Of a stretch of DNA of 44,551 nucleotides, positions 23,288-30,547 are shown piece after piece; positions within the stretch are counted from its first letter, which is position 1; every line of letters begins with the position of its first letter. Location: NCBI GenBank assembly GCA_030537465.1, contig JAUNMP010000017.1, forward strand, positions 1 to 44,551, read 5' to 3'. The translations under genes and the position numbers were made by a program. The notes under the pieces were generated by a model. That model was not told where the DNA came from, did not search any database, and was given only the letters and a program-made list of their open reading frames with translations. This DNA is from a bacterium (GTDB lineage Bacteria > Verrucomicrobiota > Kiritimatiellia > RFP12 > UBA1067).

Positions 23288-24820
23288 ATGCCTGAAGCCC
23301 CGAAAAAAATCTCGATTCTGGCTATCGCCGCTGCCGCGGCACTTTCGACGACGGCGGGCACGATTCGGCCCGTGGAGACGGATGAGGCGCTGATCAACCC
23401 CGGCATGGGACTCACCCAGTACCATATGGCTGGACGCATGTGGGCGTACGGGGCGACGATCCCCCCCGGCGATACGCTGGCGTGGTTCCCGGGCGTGTCG
23501 ACGGTCTATTTCCGTTTCCTCTGGAGCGAGATCGAACCGCAGGAAGGCGTGTTCCGCTGGGATCTCATCGACGCGATCGCCAATACCTGGGCGCAGGCCG
23601 GCAAGCAGATCTGCCTTCGGGTCATCTGCTGCAACCATACCAAGAACGCGTGCCCCGATTTCGTCCGCGAGGCGGGGGCCAAGGGCTCCTGGTTCCGCTA
23701 CCGGAAGCATGGCGTGCCGAAGGACTTCCCGCTCCGCTGGGAGCCGATCTACGACGACCCGGTCTTCCTCGAGAAGTACTCGAATTTCCTCAAGGCGTTC
23801 GCAAAGCGCTATGACGGCAATCCCGCCGTCGCCTTCGTGGACATCGGATCCTTCGGCATGTACGGCGAGGGGCACACCGGCGGCGGTTCGCATCCGCTCG
23901 ACAAGGCGGCGACCGATCGCATCACGCGGCTGCACATGGACCTCCACCGTCGCCTGCTGCCGAACACGCAGCTCGTCATCTCGGACGACGTCGCGGGTTC
24001 CGGTGGACAGGAGGCCGAGGCCCCGCTGATGAAGTACGCCCGCGAACACGGCGTTGGCTATCGCGACGATTCGATCTTCTGCATGGGGCCGGCCACCAAT
24101 TCCTACGCCCGCGAAGGGTCCTGGGCGCACAGCCACTGGGCGCGCAACTTCGCCCCCGAGTCACCGGTCGTCATCGAGCCGGGTCACTGGGTCTCCTGCG
24201 ACAGCAAGGGGACGTGGATCAAGGACCGCATTGTCACGTGCATCGAGAAGCACCAGGCGAGCTATTTCGGCATCCACGGCTTCCCCCGTCCGTTCTTCGA
24301 GGCCCACAAGGACGTGCTGCCGGCGATCAACCGCCGCCTCGGCTACCGCTTCGCGCTGCTGGAGGCGTCCTGGCCGGACACGGTGCGTCCCGATGAACCG
24401 GTGACCATCGTCTCGAAGTGGATCAACCGCGGCGTTTCGTGGCTTCACAAGGGTGCGTCGCTCACCTGGAACCTCGTCGACGCGCAGGGCAACGTCTGCT
24501 GGAGCAGCACTGACGGCCGCTTCGACTTCAAGACGCTCGATCCGACGCTGGACGGCGTGGAGAAGCCGCAGACCGTGGAGAGCCGCTGCTTCTTCGGGCA
24601 CAATGAGCCGGTGCTGCCGTTCGACAACGTCGCGCGGGCTGTCCGCGCGGTCCGACAGGACCCCGGCGAGACCTACGTGATGCTCAAGCCGGGCCGGTAT
24701 CGTCTGGCCGTCTCCGTCGGAAAGGGTGACGGCATGCCCGAAATCGCGCTGCCGCTGGAAGGCCAGATCGGCACAACCCGCCGCTATGTCGTCGGCGAAG
24801 TGACCGTTGAGAAAAAGTAA
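23288..24820 (+). CDS. Secreted DUF4832-type clan GH-A-like glycosidase (1)
   Basis: 510-residue secreted protein; signal region ISILAIAAAAALSTTAG after a short lysine-containing start. The barrel domain opens with DEALINPGMG, a hallmark of DUF4832/DUF4874 proteins, then FLWSEIEPQEG, as in glycosidases of clan A. Candidate catalytic residues are Glu194 (MYGEGH, acid/base position) and Glu297 (VIEPGH, nucleophile position). A C-terminal beta-sandwich follows (LKPGRYRLAVSVG). Substrate unknown. Closely similar to the gene at 30548. The ATG at 23288 lies in the right end of a palindromic element, with AAAGGAGA upstream; the original start may have been at 22885. Confidence 0.75.
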   Translation: MPEAPKKISILAIAAAAALSTTAGTIRPVETDEALINPGMGLTQYHMAGRMWAYGATIPPGDTLAWFPGVSTVYFRFLWSEIEPQEGVFRWDLIDAIANTWAQAGKQICLRVICCNHTKNACPDFVREAGAKGSWFRYRKHGVPKDFPLRWEPIYDDPVFLEKYSNFLKAFAKRYDGNPAVAFVDIGSFGMYGEGHTGGGSHPLDKAATDRITRLHMDLHRRLLPNTQLVISDDVAGSGGQEAEAPLMKYAREHGVGYRDDSIFCMGPATNSYAREGSWAHSHWARNFAPESPVVIEPGHWVSCDSKGTWIKDRIVTCIEKHQASYFGIHGFPRPFFEAHKDVLPAINRRLGYRFALLEASWPDTVRPDEPVTIVSKWINRGVSWLHKGASLTWNLVDAQGNVCWSSTDGRFDFKTLDPTLDGVEKPQTVESRCFFGHNEPVLPFDNVARAVRAVRQDPGETYVMLKPGRYRLAVSVGKGDGMPEIALPLEGQIGTTRRYVVGEVTVEKK

Positions 24821-24899
24821 GCCTTATGTATAAGTGTAGGTCTCCTCTTGTTTTTCAAGGTTTAATGAAGTACGCAGATGCTTCGCATACGCAGTATCT

Positions 24900-25002
24900 G
24901 CCGAAAACCGTTGTGGCTACAACGCCCTCGCCCAGTCACAGTTCATTAACAAAACGGAGAACCCCATCTGCGGCGAGGGCTACGCCACAAACGGTTTTCG
25001 GC
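24900..25002 (+). repeat. Element copy 2, left hairpin
   Basis: Outer arm 24900-24932 pairs with inner arm 24972-25002 around a 39 nt loop. GCCGAAAACCGTT pairs with AACGGTTTTCGGC (13 bp, one bulged A next to it), GTGGC with GCCAC, internal loop TACAAC opposite TAC, GCCCTCGCC with GGCGAGGGC. The outer 13 bp helix is unrelated in sequence to that of copy 1 but has the same length and bulge position. Confidence 0.82.
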
Positions 25003-25094
25003 AAGTTCGCGCATTGGAGGGTTGATTCCTTTCAGACGCGGATTGCTGAAAATGTAAGCGTCTTTTCGACTGATTTTCTCCCACTGCAACATGC

Positions 25095-25100
25095 TAGAAT
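25095..25100 (+). promoter_or_regulatory. Extended -10 box of the GxxExxY gene
   Basis: TGCTAGAAT (TG-N-TAGAAT, box 25095-25100) lies 6 nt before the ATG at 25107, so the mRNA should be leaderless. No clear -35 box. It lies inside element copy 2, so the gene carries its own promoter. Confidence 0.5.
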
Positions 25101-25106
25101 ACACCC

Positions 25107-25562
25107 ATGCACCCTCTCTATTTGAAAGCAGACGCCCTTACCGGCGAAGTGATCGAAGCCGCCATCGAAGTCCAGAAGCACTTCGGCATCGGTCTTCTCG
25201 AGAATATCTACAAAATGTCCCTCGCGCAGGAGATGCGCGTGCGGGGACACGAGGCGCTTACGGAAGTGGAGATCCCGATCACCTATAAGGGCTTCACCTT
25301 CGAGGAGAAACTCCGCCTGGACTGTTTCGTTGACAAGTGTCTGATCGTTGAGTGCAAATCGCTGGACGAAGACAAGGTCAACATGCCTCGGCACAAAGCG
25401 CAGCAGCTCTCCTACATGAAGCTCATGAACATCCCCCTCGGGCTCGTCATAAACTTCGGGGACTACCGCCTGGGCAAGCGTGGAATCGGCCGCGTGATTC
25501 TCAAGGGAGCCGACGATTCGTGCATCTTGGCGAAATCCGATTCCGGCGTAGCCCGCGCGTAA
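25107..25562 (+). CDS. GxxExxY protein
   Basis: 151-residue member of the GxxExxY family: the signature is GLLENIY, preceded by EVQKHFGIG. The family looks nuclease-like (PD-(D/E)xK type); here LRLDCFVDKCLIVECKS holds the expected Asp and Glu-x-Lys. The function of the family is not established. The gene lies wholly inside palindromic element copy 2, with its own promoter. Residues 141-151 (LAKSDSGVARA) and the stop codon are encoded by the right hairpin arm, so the C-terminus was acquired from, or is conserved with, the repeat. No Shine-Dalgarno. Confidence 0.87.
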   Translation: MHPLYLKADALTGEVIEAAIEVQKHFGIGLLENIYKMSLAQEMRVRGHEALTEVEIPITYKGFTFEEKLRLDCFVDKCLIVECKSLDEDKVNMPRHKAQQLSYMKLMNIPLGLVINFGDYRLGKRGIGRVILKGADDSCILAKSDSGVARA

Positions 25563-25631
25563 ATTGACTGCCAATAATTGCCATAGAAGTGCTTATGGTG
25601 CGGGCGTCGTAGCCGGATCGGATTTCGCCAA
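25527..25631 (-). repeat. Element copy 2, right hairpin
   Basis: Inverted orientation. Arm 25527-25558 pairs with arm 25600-25631 around a 41 nt loop. TTGGCGAAATCCGAT pairs with ATCGGATTTCGCCAA (one bulge), CCGGC with GCCGG, and the internal loop is TAC opposite TACGAC when read outward in. The left arm doubles as the 3' end of the GxxExxY coding sequence. Confidence 0.8.
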
Positions 25632-25731
25632 AACCGCGTATGCCAAAGGCATCTGCGTACAAGATTTGATGCCCCCATCCATGGATAGCTCAACACTTAT
25701 ACTCGAAAAACAGAAAAAGTAAGGATCGGTT

Positions 25732-28700
25732 ATGCGCGTTTGGACAAAAGGATTCTGCGTACTGACTACAGTTGGATGGTTCCTTGTCGCCGGAGGCGAG
25801 ACCCTGTTCGAGAACTGGACGGATGCGACTGCGGTTGTGCGGATCGATGCCGACGGCAAGGCGGGGTGGATCAACGCCGCGCCGGAGAAGGGGCAGAAGA
25901 AAGGGCGCTTCCTCGGGATGTTCGGTTCCAAACTCGCCGACCTCACGAAGGTGAAGCTGGGGTTCCATGCGGGCCGGCTGGTCGTGGACACGACGGCCTG
26001 CGACCTCTCGAAGCCCAAGGCGTTCATTCGCGTCTGCTTTGCGATGCCCGTCAAGGATCTGCCGAACGGGCCCCAGGTGGATTTTGTCGCGGAGATGAAG
26101 GCGTCTCCGGGAGCGCGCTGGTTGATCGGGCATAATGGCCGTTTCAGCGAAGAGACCGCGCCGGAGGACAAACTGAAGGGGATGAAAATCCCCCATTATT
26201 GGAACAACCGTCCGGTGATGGCCGAAGACGACGCCGTGCATCCCCAGGTCTACAGCCACGTCGTGCCGCCGGGGCTGAAGAACCTCCAGTTTGACATTCG
26301 GCTCGAAACACCGGGAATCTTCGAGTTCGGCCGGATTTCGTGGGATCTTGCCAAGGTCGTCGAGTTCGGCTCCGTCGATCCGAAACGGAATCTGCTGATC
26401 AACGGCGGCGCCGAGCGCGGCTGGTACGGCACGGCGATGGCGAACACGATCACCTATTCGGAGACGGGGAAGTACTTGGGGCAGGACGGGCACTGGTTCA
26501 CGACCTCGACCGAACCGGCCCTCGACACGGACGAGAAGCACACGGGGCGCGCCTCCTTCCGCTTCCACGTCGACCACGACCGCGACGTGATTCCCGCCTG
26601 GGGACCGTACAACATGGAGTTCAACCAGATTCCGGTCGTTCCCGGCAAGCCGCTCGTCTTCACCTGCTGGGCGAAGGCGGACAAGAACGGACGCCGTCTG
26701 AATCTGCGCCTGAACACCTCGAGCGGTGGAACGGGGGCCTACATCGGCAATCTGAAGTTGACGACCACCTGGAAGCGCTACAAGCTGCTTGTGAAGAGCG
26801 TCGGGCAGAAGCAGAGCGGGTGCTATGGCGATCTGCAGCCGGGGTTCGGGCTGGTCACGCCGCGTCTGGACATCGTCTCCCCGGGCACGTTCTGGGTCGA
26901 CGACTGCGGCGTCTTCCAGGCCGAGGACGGCGATGCCGCGCTCGAGCCGATCTGCGTGAGCGGCACGATCAACAAGAAGTCGGCCGTCTACCACGTCGGC
27001 GAGAAGATCGAGGCCCGGCTCAAGCTGGCCAATGGTCTCGGATTCTCGATCCCCCGCGTGAATCTCCGCTCCCAGGTGCTGGATTTCCGCGGACAGTGCG
27101 TCGCGGAGACGCCGGTCCGCGTGGTCGACCTCGTGGAGGGCGGGGCGGAGATCGTCGAACCGCTCACCCTGCCGGAGAACTTCCGCGGACCCGTCCAGTG
27201 GCTGTTCACGGCAACGGCGGGGCAGGTCACGCAGGAGACTGGCTTCAACTTCGGCGTGATCGATGCGCCTCGGCCCGCGCTCAAGCGGATGGGCTACAAC
27301 ATCCCCGGCAACGTCAACATGGACCGGCTCATTGATCTGATGCGGGATTTCCGTGTGGGCTCGGTCCGCCTCTGGGACGGCAAGCTCTCCACGGAGGAGA
27401 ACCTTCAGAAGATCGACATGTTCCACCGAAACGGCATCGACGTGCTCTACTGCTTCCAGAACGCGGGCGTGCTGCCGCGGAATCTGCGCTATCTCGTGGT
27501 GAAGGATCCGACGGAGTGGCAGAACCACATCGCGCATATCGTGACCAACGCGCTCGGGAAGGTGGCGGGGTACGAGATCCTCAACGAACCGAACGCCCGG
27601 TCCGGAATGGGCCGCAATCCCGATCCCGGCAAATACGACCTGATCACGACCGAGACGGACGCGTGGTGCATCAAGGTCGCCGCGGAGACGATCCGGAAAT
27701 ATGATCCGAAGACGTTGGTCGTCGGCCCCACCACCTGCCACACCGATCTCAGCTGGACGCTGGATGTGCTGGGGCGCGGGGCGGCGCAGGATCTGGACGT
27801 CCTCTCCGAACATCCCTACTGCGCGTTCCCCGAAGTCCCGGACTACCGTCGGCAGGTGGAGACGCTCGTGCGGGAGGGAACGCGCATGAAGGGACGTCCG
27901 ATGCCGAGCTGGGCCACCGAGCGCGGCAAGACGACGCCGTCGAATCCGGAGAACGGGTGCATCTATCCGAAGGACATCGAGGGGGCCTCGACGATTGTTC
28001 GGACGATGATCGTCGGTTTCGCCGGAGGCAGCGAACGCTACTTCGACTTCCAGCTCGGCACGCACAACTGCATGATCAGCTACATCAACAACCACAACGG
28101 CAATCCGGACAACGACTACCTGTCGCGTCCGAGCTGCCTGCCCTACGCCCAGCGCGCGCTGATGGACCTCATCGAGGAGGCGCCGATGGTGAAGGAGCTC
28201 GAGGTCGGCATCGCCTCGCGCGCCTACGTGTTCGACCGCGGCGACCATCGTGTCGTCGCGTTCTGGAAGTTCCAGGGCGAGCCGCGCACGGTGACCCTGC
28301 CGCAGGCGGAGACGGTGGCCGACTTCATGGGCGTGCGCCGGTCGTTGCGCGAACTGCGGGTCGACAAGTTCCCGCAGTACCTGATCACGACGCGGAACGC
28401 CGAGGAGCTCGTGCGGCTCTTCGCCGGGCTGGACTTCGGGCCGAAAGCCGCCGCCCAGCCGGTCGAGGTGCGCGAACAGACGAAGGTGCCCTATTTCGAA
28501 AAGGAGGTCGACTGGTCGAAGACGCCCGTTCTCGCGCTTCGTCCCATGGCGGAGGACGTAAAGCTGGGACAGCCGAAGCCGGGAGACGCCGCCGAAGTGC
28601 GCCTCGCCTGGAACCGGACTGGCCTCAAAATGCGCGTCGTCGTGAAGAAGGCGGGGTTCCTTCCGAACGGAGATGCGCTGACGACGCTCTGGAAGGGCGA

Positions 28701-29106
28701 CTCCCTGCAAGTCGCGTTCGACACGATGAAGAATGCGAACGCCGTCTCCACGGGATATGACGACGAGGATTTCGAGTACGATCTCGCCTCCTACAAGGGC
28801 AAGCCGTCCGTCTACCGCCGCCATGCCTCGCTGCCGTACCACGATTCGCTGCACAAGCCGCTGGGGCTGGTCGAGGACGTCCAGCTGGAGATCGACGTCA
28901 AGCCGGGCGAGACGGTCTACACGGTCAACTTCGCCCCGCAGGCGGTGAGCCCGTTCCGGCTTGGGAAGGGCGAGTCGATGCGCCTCTCGGTCGGCGCGAA
29001 CCTCGGCGACGGAGTGAAGCGCTACGGCGCTCTCGCGTTGACGCCGGGCCTGCTGGTGGCCAAGAAGCATCCGTACGACTTCCTCGAAATCGTTTTGGAC
29101 GAGTGA
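25732..29106 (+). CDS. Large secreted multidomain clan GH-A glycosidase with CBM9-like C-terminus
   Basis: 1124-residue secreted enzyme; signal segment VLTTVGWFLVAGGE. Order of parts: N-terminal beta region (about 20-215), a carbohydrate-binding-like sandwich (about 220-410, GYGTAMAN then FTCWAKADKNG), a beta linker, a TIM barrel from about 520, and a C-terminal CBM9/DOMON-like domain from about 935 (LTTLWKGDSLQVAFDT). Acid/base candidate Glu619 in LNEPNA and nucleophile candidate Glu730 in WATERG follow the clan A pattern; the family could be GH39- or GH5-like. Substrate unknown. AAGGAT lies 6 nt before the ATG, right outside element copy 2, which seems to have separated it from the upstream DUF4832 gene. 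Confidence 0.75.
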   Translation: MRVWTKGFCVLTTVGWFLVAGGETLFENWTDATAVVRIDADGKAGWINAAPEKGQKKGRFLGMFGSKLADLTKVKLGFHAGRLVVDTTACDLSKPKAFIRVCFAMPVKDLPNGPQVDFVAEMKASPGARWLIGHNGRFSEETAPEDKLKGMKIPHYWNNRPVMAEDDAVHPQVYSHVVPPGLKNLQFDIRLETPGIFEFGRISWDLAKVVEFGSVDPKRNLLINGGAERGWYGTAMANTITYSETGKYLGQDGHWFTTSTEPALDTDEKHTGRASFRFHVDHDRDVIPAWGPYNMEFNQIPVVPGKPLVFTCWAKADKNGRRLNLRLNTSSGGTGAYIGNLKLTTTWKRYKLLVKSVGQKQSGCYGDLQPGFGLVTPRLDIVSPGTFWVDDCGVFQAEDGDAALEPICVSGTINKKSAVYHVGEKIEARLKLANGLGFSIPRVNLRSQVLDFRGQCVAETPVRVVDLVEGGAEIVEPLTLPENFRGPVQWLFTATAGQVTQETGFNFGVIDAPRPALKRMGYNIPGNVNMDRLIDLMRDFRVGSVRLWDGKLSTEENLQKIDMFHRNGIDVLYCFQNAGVLPRNLRYLVVKDPTEWQNHIAHIVTNALGKVAGYEILNEPNARSGMGRNPDPGKYDLITTETDAWCIKVAAETIRKYDPKTLVVGPTTCHTDLSWTLDVLGRGAAQDLDVLSEHPYCAFPEVPDYRRQVETLVREGTRMKGRPMPSWATERGKTTPSNPENGCIYPKDIEGASTIVRTMIVGFAGGSERYFDFQLGTHNCMISYINNHNGNPDNDYLSRPSCLPYAQRALMDLIEEAPMVKELEVGIASRAYVFDRGDHRVVAFWKFQGEPRTVTLPQAETVADFMGVRRSLRELRVDKFPQYLITTRNAEELVRLFAGLDFGPKAAAQPVEVREQTKVPYFEKEVDWSKTPVLALRPMAEDVKLGQPKPGDAAEVRLAWNRTGLKMRVVVKKAGFLPNGDALTTLWKGDSLQVAFDTMKNANAVSTGYDDEDFEYDLASYKGKPSVYRRHASLPYHDSLHKPLGLVEDVQLEIDVKPGETVYTVNFAPQAVSPFRLGKGESMRLSVGANLGDGVKRYGALALTPGLLVAKKHPYDFLEIVLDE

Positions 29107-29193
29107 ACGGCAAGAACACGGTCTACGGGTGTGCTTTGCCGCCACGGTGGGTTGCGCCGCGAACCTGCTTTCCCCAAAAATCGGCACACAGGA

Positions 29194-29223
29194 TTGACTC
29201 GATCGAGGATTTTGATATATACT
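29194..29223 (+). promoter_or_regulatory. Promoter of the AAA ATPase gene
   Basis: TTGACT (29194-29199), 16 nt, then an extended -10 TGATATATA (TATATA at 29216-29221; TATACT at 29218-29223 is the alternative). Transcription would start near 29229, leaving a leader of about 60 nt. In the rest of 29107-29193 I see no gene or clear structure. Confidence 0.6.
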
Positions 29224-29278
29224 GTTCGTGTTAAAAAAAAACGAACAAATGATTAATATTCGTTTTTTCTAAAACGAA
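29224..29278 (+). promoter_or_regulatory. Leader with competing hairpins (attenuator-like)
   Basis: AAAAAACGAA (29236-29245) pairs perfectly with TTCGTTTTTT (29259-29268), giving a weak terminator-like stem ending in T6. GTTCGT (29224-29229) can instead pair with ACGAAC (29241-29246), and a further AAAACGAA lies at 29271-29278. The two stems exclude each other, an arrangement typical of attenuators; it could equally be a palindromic operator. Placed between the promoter and start codon of the ATPase gene. Confidence 0.4.
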
Positions 29279-29289
29279 GTTGGGTGCGT

Positions 29290-30501
29290 ATGACAGACTC
29301 TGACATCTCAATCATCCTTGAAACTTCTGACCGACTGACGGCAGACGCTTCACTTGGTTTTCACCGATATTTGTACGAAAAGATCGATTGGGATGAAGAT
29401 TTGTTGTGCATAAAGGGGCCGAAAGGGACCGGTAAGACGACTTTGATTCTTCAGCACATCAAGGAGACCTTCGGAGTCGCTTCCGGCACGGCGGTCTATT
29501 TTTCCTTGGACAACGTCTGGTTCGCCGATCATCGTCCAATTGAGGCCATCGACTATTTCTACAAGAACGGCTACACCCATCTGTTCATAGATGAAGTCCA
29601 TCATTGCCCGGAATGGTCGCGTTTAATCAAGACGGCCATAGATTCATATCCGGGGATGAAGATCGTCTATAGCGGCTCTTCGATTCTGAAGATGGACAAG
29701 GGACAGGCCGACTTGTCACGGCGACAGACGGTCTACAATTTGAAGGGAATGTCGTTTCGGGAGTTTCTGGAATATGATGGACAGGGAAAATTCCCGGTTG
29801 TCGATTATCTGGAGCTCAAGGGGACGCATCGAAAACTCGCGTCCGGCATCTGTGGGAATCTGAAGATCATTCCTCTTTTCAAACGTTATCTGAAAAGTGG
29901 TTACTACCCGTTCTACAAGCAGAGTCCCAACCATTTCCCGGATCGTCTGACGGAAGTCGTGAACAATGTCATTTCGGTTGATCTGCCAGCAGTCGAGGGG
30001 GTAACGCCTCCCACAGTTCGCAAGGCCCGCAAGATGTTAATGGTATTGGCAAAGAGTTGCCCTCAGCAACCGAATATGTCCGAGTTGTATCGGCAGCTTG
30101 AAACGGAGCGTAACATGGGGCTTCGACTTCTGGAGGCCTTGGAGAGGGCGGAGCTGTTCACGGGCGTGGATGTTGGTTCTCTGAAGCTCAAGCACTTGAC
30201 TCGTCCGAAGAAGATTTTTCTGGGGGATACGAATCTGATGAATGCATTGGTGCCTCAGCCGGATATTGGTGCGTTGCGGGAAACCTTTTTCGTCAATCAG
30301 CTTCGAGCTGCCGGACATGTCCTGTCGGCCCCCGAAAAAGGGGACTTCGTGGTCGATGAGGCGTCCTTGTTTGAAATTGGCGGCGAACGAAAGGGCTTCG
30401 GACAGATCAAGGATGTAGCCGATTCCTTTGTCGTGAATGATGACACGGAAGTCGGCATCGGTAATAAGATTCCCCTTTGGCTTTTCGGATTCCTGTATTG
30501 A
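29290..30501 (+). CDS. AAA_14-type ATPase with DUF4143-like C-terminal region
   Basis: 403-residue P-loop ATPase. Walker A GPKGTGKT (43-50), Walker B LFIDE (98-102), then a sensor-like Ser-Gly-Ser-Ser (YSGSSIL). The C-terminal third (TRPKKIFLGDTNLMNAL, FFVNQLRAAGH) matches the DUF4143 nuclease-like region of this family; the typical ending is truncated or diverged. Such proteins are common, poorly understood and often linked to defence or mobile DNA. Base composition is clearly more AT-rich than in neighbouring genes, suggesting recent acquisition. No strong Shine-Dalgarno; ATG 29290 preferred over GTG 29284. Flanked by glycosidase genes with no obvious functional link. Confidence 0.82.
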   Translation: MTDSDISIILETSDRLTADASLGFHRYLYEKIDWDEDLLCIKGPKGTGKTTLILQHIKETFGVASGTAVYFSLDNVWFADHRPIEAIDYFYKNGYTHLFIDEVHHCPEWSRLIKTAIDSYPGMKIVYSGSSILKMDKGQADLSRRQTVYNLKGMSFREFLEYDGQGKFPVVDYLELKGTHRKLASGICGNLKIIPLFKRYLKSGYYPFYKQSPNHFPDRLTEVVNNVISVDLPAVEGVTPPTVRKARKMLMVLAKSCPQQPNMSELYRQLETERNMGLRLLEALERAELFTGVDVGSLKLKHLTRPKKIFLGDTNLMNALVPQPDIGALRETFFVNQLRAAGHVLSAPEKGDFVVDEASLFEIGGERKGFGQIKDVADSFVVNDDTEVGIGNKIPLWLFGFLY

Positions 30502-30547
30502 GATGCGGCATGGTGTTTTGGAAGAATGGTTAACGGAGGAGTTGGCG

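Larger units (their letters stand above)
22905..23291. mobile_element. Palindromic repeat element, copy 1 (no gene)
   Basis: 387 bp element with inverted ends: GTATAAGTGTGGGTCT (22905-22920) and AGACCCACAGTTATGC (23276-23291), 14 of 16 positions complementary. Inside each end is a tag, GTACGCAGATGC-N3-GCATACGCAG at 22948-22972 and its reverse at 23225-23249, followed inwards by a hairpin of about 100 nt. A stretch of about 40 nt joins the two hairpins (23080-23118). It carries no gene of its own. The right end supplies the Shine-Dalgarno region and start codon of the downstream DUF4832 gene. A second copy lies at 24822-25711. Confidence 0.75.
24822..25711. mobile_element. Palindromic repeat element, copy 2, carrying a GxxExxY gene
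   Basis: 890 bp element between a DUF4832 gene and the next glycosidase gene. Inverted ends GTATAAGTGT (24828-24837) and ACACTTATAC (25693-25702). Tags GTACGCAGATGC-N3-GCATACGCAG at 24870-24894 and, reversed, at 25634-25660. Hairpins at 24900-25002 and 25527-25631. The direct repeat AGAAAAAGTAAG occurs at 24810-24821 and 25712-25723, just outside, as a target duplication would. The interior holds one promoter and one gene (25107-25562). No transposase or integrase is encoded. Confidence 0.72.

Noticed and set aside
22905..25711. Palindromic repeats as a CRISPR array
   Set aside because: Repeats are in inverted pairs, not regularly spaced direct repeats, and no cas genes are present.
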